45,154 bases of DNA from an uncultured Pelagibacteraceae bacterium (GTDB lineage: Bacteria > Pseudomonadota > Alphaproteobacteria > Pelagibacterales > Pelagibacteraceae), in the NCBI GenBank assembly GCA_902566675.1, contig CACFJO010000004.1, positions 1-45,154 on the forward strand. The letters run 5' to 3'. Positions 40,832 through 45,154 of the stretch are shown here, piece by piece (the stretch's first letter is position 1; the number at the start of each line of letters is the position of its first letter). A program made the translations under genes and the position numbers. The notes under the pieces were generated by a model. It was not told the origin of the DNA, did not search any database, and saw nothing but the letters and a program-made list of their open reading frames with translations.

Positions 40832-40933
40832 GATTTTCTAAATTTTTTCAACTTTTAGTTTAAAAGATTTTTCTTAATTTAATTTGAAAAATTTTTTAGA
40901 TTGTTTTAGATTTTTCTTTTTTGGAGGAACAAT

Positions 40934-41131
40934 ATGAAAAAAAAGTTAAAAAAAAACGAAAAGAAAAAGAAAAAAATACTAAAATCAATCGATAAGCTTA
41001 AAAATAAGATAAGCACTAAACAAAAAAAACTATCAAAGATTGATCTAAAGATAGCTAGTATCGAGAAAAAAATCGCTGAAAAAAGAGCTAACAAAAATAA
41101 AGAACCTATCACAGCATCTTTAAATAATTAG
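40934..41131 (+). CDS. small lysine-rich, predicted coiled-coil protein
   Basis: 65 aa; strong Shine-Dalgarno GGAGG at 40923-40927; followed by a terminator. Coding status inferred. Confidence 0.65.
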   Translation: MKKKLKKNEKKKKKILKSIDKLKNKISTKQKKLSKIDLKIASIEKKIAEKRANKNKEPITASLNN

Positions 41132-41150
41132 TTTATAAAGAAATTAAATG

Positions 41151-41174
41151 CCCCTGATTTAAAAATATCAGGGG
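41151..41174. terminator. intrinsic terminator-like hairpin CCCCTGA-N10-TCAGGGG
   Basis: 7-bp perfect stem followed on + by TTTACTTTAATTT, between convergent genes. Confidence 0.75.
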
Positions 41175-41175
41175 T

Positions 41176-41520
41176 TTACTTTAATTTACCAAAAAGGTTT
41201 AAAAGTATTACTCCTGAAACAATTAAAATTAATCCAACAGTAGCATAAAGATAAGGAGTTTGATTATATTTAAATATACCAAATAATGTAACTGCAGTTA
41301 TAGTTAATGCTCCGTAAGTCGCATAAGTAAATCCAACAGGTATTATAGTCATTGCCCTAGATAAACAAAAAATACAAACAATAATACTTGTGATGCAAAA
41401 AATTGTTGGTAAGAGCTTAGTAAAACTTTCAGTAGTTTTAAGAAAACCGTTAGTGGCAATACCTGTTATGATTGCAACAATTAAATAAATATATCCACTA
41501 AATAAACTTATACTTTTCAT
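41176..41520 (-). CDS. small multidrug resistance (SMR/EmrE-like) family transporter
   Basis: 114 aa, four TM segments; IPVGFTYATYGALTITAV and GLILIVSGVILLNLFGK. Confidence 0.8.
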   Translation of the reverse strand: MKSISLFSGYIYLIVAIITGIATNGFLKTTESFTKLLPTIFCITSIIVCIFCLSRAMTIIPVGFTYATYGALTITAVTLFGIFKYNQTPYLYATVGLILIVSGVILLNLFGKLK

Positions 41521-42461
41521 TGTGCTTTAGCGAACTGACCGCCGTCTTTATATCTCCATAACCATTTTTTCATCTCCTCTTCAACATCTGTTGGATCTAT
41601 ATCAAGATCTTTTAATGTAAGATGATTATTGGAAACAACATTATCTGCCTCAGACAAAATTTCACATTGGTCTCTAGTTAAAATTGGAGGTAAAGGAAGT
41701 AAATCTGTTATACTGCTTTGTATTTTTGCAATTGCCATTGGCATTTCAACGACGAACCTTTTTTTGTTAATAGTTGATAAAATTGACTTAACCATATCTC
41801 CAAAACTAATTATTTTTGGTCCTCCAATTTCATAAATTTTACCTTCATTATTTTTAATTTCAATTGCTTTTAAAATGGAGCTTACGACATCTGAAACTAA
41901 GATTGGTTGAAACTTATAATTTTTTCCAACAACTGGAATTACAGGCAATATACTCAATTTAGAAAAGAGATTGGTAAAGTTATCTTCGGGGCCACATACT
42001 ACACTAGGTCTTATAATTACTGTTTTTTTAAAATTCTCTAGCGCTTTTTGTTCCCCTAGAAATTTTGATTTTTGATATAGAGATTTTGATTTATCATTAG
42101 CTCCAATGGCGCTAACATGGATAAATTTTTTGACATCTGTCTGTGAACAAATCTTAGCGATAGCCTCGGGAATTTTCGAATGAATATCAAAAAATTTTTG
42201 TTTTCTTGTCTCAAAGAGAATACCAATCAAATTTATTACTACATCAGAGTTCTTAATAGCTTCTTTTAGATCTTTAAAATTATTTGGATTCCAATCTAGT
42301 ATCTCAATGGCGCCAGGAGTTGCTTGAGTTTTAAGATAGCCTTTTTGAAAGGGTTTTCTCGAAGTTATTATGCACCTATAGTTTTTCTTGGTCAAATTTC
42401 GAACAAGATATCTTCCTATAAAGCCTCCACCACCTAAAATTGTGCAAATTTGATTTTTCAT
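41517..42461 (-). CDS. NAD(P)-binding epimerase-like protein (complex I NDUFA9-like family)
   Basis: ILGGGGFIGRYLVRNL Rossmann motif, YQKSKFLGE, VIIRPSVVCGPEDNF. Confidence 0.87.
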   Translation of the reverse strand: MKNQICTILGGGGFIGRYLVRNLTKKNYRCIITSRKPFQKGYLKTQATPGAIEILDWNPNNFKDLKEAIKNSDVVINLIGILFETRKQKFFDIHSKIPEAIAKICSQTDVKKFIHVSAIGANDKSKSLYQKSKFLGEQKALENFKKTVIIRPSVVCGPEDNFTNLFSKLSILPVIPVVGKNYKFQPILVSDVVSSILKAIEIKNNEGKIYEIGGPKIISFGDMVKSILSTINKKRFVVEMPMAIAKIQSSITDLLPLPPILTRDQCEILSEADNVVSNNHLTLKDLDIDPTDVEEEMKKWLWRYKDGGQFAKAQ

Positions 42462-42478
42462 GGTATTTAAAGTTATAT

Positions 42479-43102
42479 ATGAAAATAACTAAGATTAAAG
42501 AGGACATAACAACAGAAATAGCAAAATCATTTGATGGTAGTATAGCTATCGACACGGAAGCAACAGGATTACAGATTCCTGAAAGAGATAAGCTAAGTCT
42601 TATTCAAATTTGTGACAGTGAAAATAATGTTTTTATTATTCAGCCAAATAAAAAAGATTTTCGGGCACCGAATTTGGTTTCAGTACTAGAAAATAGTAAA
42701 ATTTTGAAAATTGGACATTTTTTAAGATTTGATAAAAGTGCACTCGAATTTTTCTTGAATTGTAAAGTTAACAATATCTTTGACACAAAAATTGCCTCAA
42801 AAATTGTGAGAACCTACACTGATGGCCACGGTTTAAAAAATTTAGTACAAGAGTTTTGTAATAAATCACTGGACAAAAGACAAAGTAGCAGTGATTGGAA
42901 CAAAGATATAGATGATTTGTCTAATAAACAACTTGAGTATGCCGCTAACGATGTAATTTATTTACACAAAATAAAATCTGAATTAGAAAAAATGTTGAGA
43001 AGAGAAAATAGATATGAACTTTTTCAAAAATGTTTAAATTTTCTCGATACAAGAGTTGAATTAGATCAAAAAGGTTTTAAAGAGGATATATTCGAACACT
43101 GA
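42479..43102 (+). CDS. rnd: ribonuclease D (3'-5' exonuclease domain)
   Basis: IDTEATGL, LIQICD, HFLRFDKSAL, FDTKIASKI, YAANDVIYL; start at ATG 42479 preferred. Confidence 0.87.
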   Translation: MKITKIKEDITTEIAKSFDGSIAIDTEATGLQIPERDKLSLIQICDSENNVFIIQPNKKDFRAPNLVSVLENSKILKIGHFLRFDKSALEFFLNCKVNNIFDTKIASKIVRTYTDGHGLKNLVQEFCNKSLDKRQSSSDWNKDIDDLSNKQLEYAANDVIYLHKIKSELEKMLRRENRYELFQKCLNFLDTRVELDQKGFKEDIFEH

Positions 43103-44079
43103 TGAATAAGAAAAAATATATTTTGTTAGCTAAAAAGGCAGCTGAAGTTCAAATAAATGAATTAAAAAAAATAAAAAAAGTATTCAATAATTCTTTCGTC
43201 AAAGCTGTAGATGCTATTATTAATTGTAAAGGAAAAGTAATATTTGCTGGAGTAGGTAAATCTGGTTTAATAGCAAGAAAAATTTCTGCAACTTTTTCTA
43301 GCGTTGGTATTCCAAGTTTTTTTTGTGATCCCGTTCAAGCACTTCATGGTGATATGGGTCAAATTGAAAAAAAAGATATTCTAATTATTTTTTCATACTC
43401 TGGAAATACTTTGGAGCTAACAAATATGTTAAAGTACGCCAACAGATACAGAATTAAAATTATTGGAGTCGCCTCAAAGCCTGATAGTATTTTATTAAAA
43501 TCAAGCGATATCAAATTAATACTACCTAAAGTTAAAGAGGCAGATCTAACTGGTATTGTTCCTACTTCGAGCACGTCTTTAACATTAATTCTTGGAGATA
43601 GCTTAGCAACTACAGTAATGCATCAGAAAAAGTTTTCTAAGGAAAAATTTAAAATTTTTCATCCAGGTGGGAATTTGGGAAACTCTTTACTTTTAGCAAG
43701 AGATATAATGGTTTCAGGTAAAAGAATGCCAGTAATCAATTACAGAAAAAACTTCAAAGAAGCTCTAAAAGTAATGAATCAAAAAAAACTTGGAATAGTA
43801 GTAATTACTAAAGGTAAATATCTGAAAGGTTTAGTAACTGATGGAGATTTAAGGAGAGATATAAATAATTTATCTGAAAAAGAAAGTTTAAATAAGTTTA
43901 TGATTAGGAGTCCATTAGTTGTAAGTGAAAATATACCTGCATCTAAGGCCCTTGCTATTATGAATGAAAAAAAAATAACTAGTTTATTGGTTGTTTCAGA
44001 AAAAGATTTAAAAAAAAGGGATAAAATTTTAAAAGGTATTATTCATATTCATTTTCTTTTACAAAACGGTATTCAATAA
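43102..44079 (+). CDS. kdsD: arabinose-5-phosphate isomerase (SIS + CBS domains)
   Basis: GVGKSGLIARKISATFSSVG, PVQALHGDMG, FSYSGNT, ALKVMNQKKLGIVVI CBS repeats. Confidence 0.93.
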   Translation: MNKKKYILLAKKAAEVQINELKKIKKVFNNSFVKAVDAIINCKGKVIFAGVGKSGLIARKISATFSSVGIPSFFCDPVQALHGDMGQIEKKDILIIFSYSGNTLELTNMLKYANRYRIKIIGVASKPDSILLKSSDIKLILPKVKEADLTGIVPTSSTSLTLILGDSLATTVMHQKKFSKEKFKIFHPGGNLGNSLLLARDIMVSGKRMPVINYRKNFKEALKVMNQKKLGIVVITKGKYLKGLVTDGDLRRDINNLSEKESLNKFMIRSPLVVSENIPASKALAIMNEKKITSLLVVSEKDLKKRDKILKGIIHIHFLLQNGIQ

Positions 44080-44080
44080 A

Positions 44081-44683
44081 ATGAACAGAAAAAAAAAACT
44101 TAGACTCATTCAAATAAGCCTTCTTCTATTGGGAACTATTTTAATTCTTTTTACTTATTCAGATAAGCAGAATAATTCTCAATTGAGAATTTTAAATAAG
44201 GAAACACAAAAAAAAATTCAAGAGCAATTGGCTAATCAAAGCGAAAAAGAGGATATCTTTTATAACATTGAGTATTCAGGATTAGATTTATCTGGTAATC
44301 GTTACATTTTGAAATCAGAAGAGGCATTTAATGATAAGTCAAACCAAGAGGTGGTAAATATGAAACTAGTTGAGGCTTCTTTTTACTTCAAAGATGACAC
44401 TATTTTAAAAATTTTTTCAAAAAAAGGAATTTATAACAATCAGTCTCTAGATATGATCTTTTATGACGAGATCAAAGCTTTTTACGATGGAAGTGAGCTC
44501 TCAGCACAAAAAGCAGAATATTCGAACTCTGGTGGATACTTAGTTGTATCAGGAAAAGTACAATTAAATGATACTAAAGGCAACATTGCCGCTGATGAAT
44601 TATTTTTCGATATAAAAAAACAAACTTTAGATATTGCTTCCTTTGATGATAATAAAATTAATGCTAATATCAACTTAAAATGA
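44081..44683 (+). CDS. lptC: LPS export system periplasmic protein LptC
   Basis: Single N-terminal TM, beta-rich YSGLDLSGNRYILKSEEA; between kdsD and lptB. Confidence 0.8.
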   Translation: MNRKKKLRLIQISLLLLGTILILFTYSDKQNNSQLRILNKETQKKIQEQLANQSEKEDIFYNIEYSGLDLSGNRYILKSEEAFNDKSNQEVVNMKLVEASFYFKDDTILKIFSKKGIYNNQSLDMIFYDEIKAFYDGSELSAQKAEYSNSGGYLVVSGKVQLNDTKGNIAADELFFDIKKQTLDIASFDDNKINANINLK

Positions 44684-45154
44684 AAAAAGGATTTAGAATT
44701 TTAAAGTTTAAAAAAGATAAACCAGTCTTTGAGGTCAAAGACGTGAGCAAATCTTTTGATGGAAGACCTATTTTAAAAAAACTATCACTAAAAGTTTTTC
44801 CAGGGGAGTGTGTAGGAGTTTTAGGGCCAAATGGTTGTGGAAAAACTACTCTATTCTCAATGTGTATCGGAGAACAAAATATAGAAGGTGGAAAAATTTA
44901 TCTCAATAATAAATCAATAGATCAAATACCTATTCATCTTAGATCAAAAGAGGGATTAGGGTATCTTCCACAGCAAAGAAGTGTTTTTAATATGTCGGTT
45001 TATGATAACATTTTAGGTATTGCTCAAGTCTCAATTAAAGGCTCAGAAAATCAAAAAGCAATAACGGAAAAACTTTTGGATGAGTTTAATTTACAACATT
45101 TAAGAACATTGAATGCCTCTGTGCTTTCAGGAGGAGAAATAAGAAGGCTTATGA
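44680..45154 (+). CDS. lptB: LPS export ABC transporter ATP-binding protein, 3' truncated by window edge (absent from ORF track)
   Basis: Translation MKKGFRILKFKKDKPVFEVKDVSKSFDGRPILKKLSL..GVLGPNGCGKTTLFSM...YLPQQRSVFNMSVYDNI...LSGGEIRRLM; ATG overlaps the lptC stop. Confidence 0.92.
   Translation, partial: MKKGFRILKFKKDKPVFEVKDVSKSFDGRPILKKLSLKVFPGECVGVLGPNGCGKTTLFSMCIGEQNIEGGKIYLNNKSIDQIPIHLRSKEGLGYLPQQRSVFNMSVYDNILGIAQVSIKGSENQKAITEKLLDEFNLQHLRTLNASVLSGGEIRRLM

Noticed and set aside
40906-41112. 68-aa minus ORF rich in Phe/Leu opposite the lysine-rich gene
   Set aside because: Antisense of an A-rich sequence gives F/L-rich translation; no ribosome binding site seen.

Overview
This 45-kb, strongly AT-rich, gene-dense window looks like a streamlined alphaproteobacterial chromosome segment, most likely Pelagibacterales/SAR11-like. 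That placement is inferred from gene content and composition; no search was run. Most of it is core metabolism and housekeeping: rsmD, pgi, a BamF-like lipoprotein, lspA, ileS, ribF, groESL, hisG/hisZ/hisS with tRNA-His, a cold-shock protein gene, accA, glcB, recR, ybaB, dnaX with SRP RNA, pheA, kdsB, a membrane cytochrome c, argF/argD, gcrA, rnd, kdsD, lptC and lptB (cut by the window edge). The most coherent accessory block is about 25-41 kb. It holds a phosphorus-starvation neighbourhood (plcP-like, GT4 glycosyltransferase, phoR, unknown secreted protein, pstS, pstCAB, phoU, phoB, sixA, ppk, ppx, lipid kinase) next to an arsC-aquaporin pair. I found no CRISPR arrays, mobile elements or clearly novel multi-gene defence system. 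Best leads: (1) an A10 slippery tract in dnaX where both alternative frames stop at once, at the predicted domain III/IV boundary; (2) Pho-box-like repeats before pstS and at the plcP/lipid-kinase divergence; (3) an unknown secreted protein between phoR and pstS; (4) AccA with a C-terminal transmembrane tail; (5) the unusual tRNA-His acceptor end (G1:U72, A73, no G-1); (6) a glcB gene whose 62-bp leader cannot hold a glycine riboswitch; (7) structured RNA candidates in three intergenic regions.
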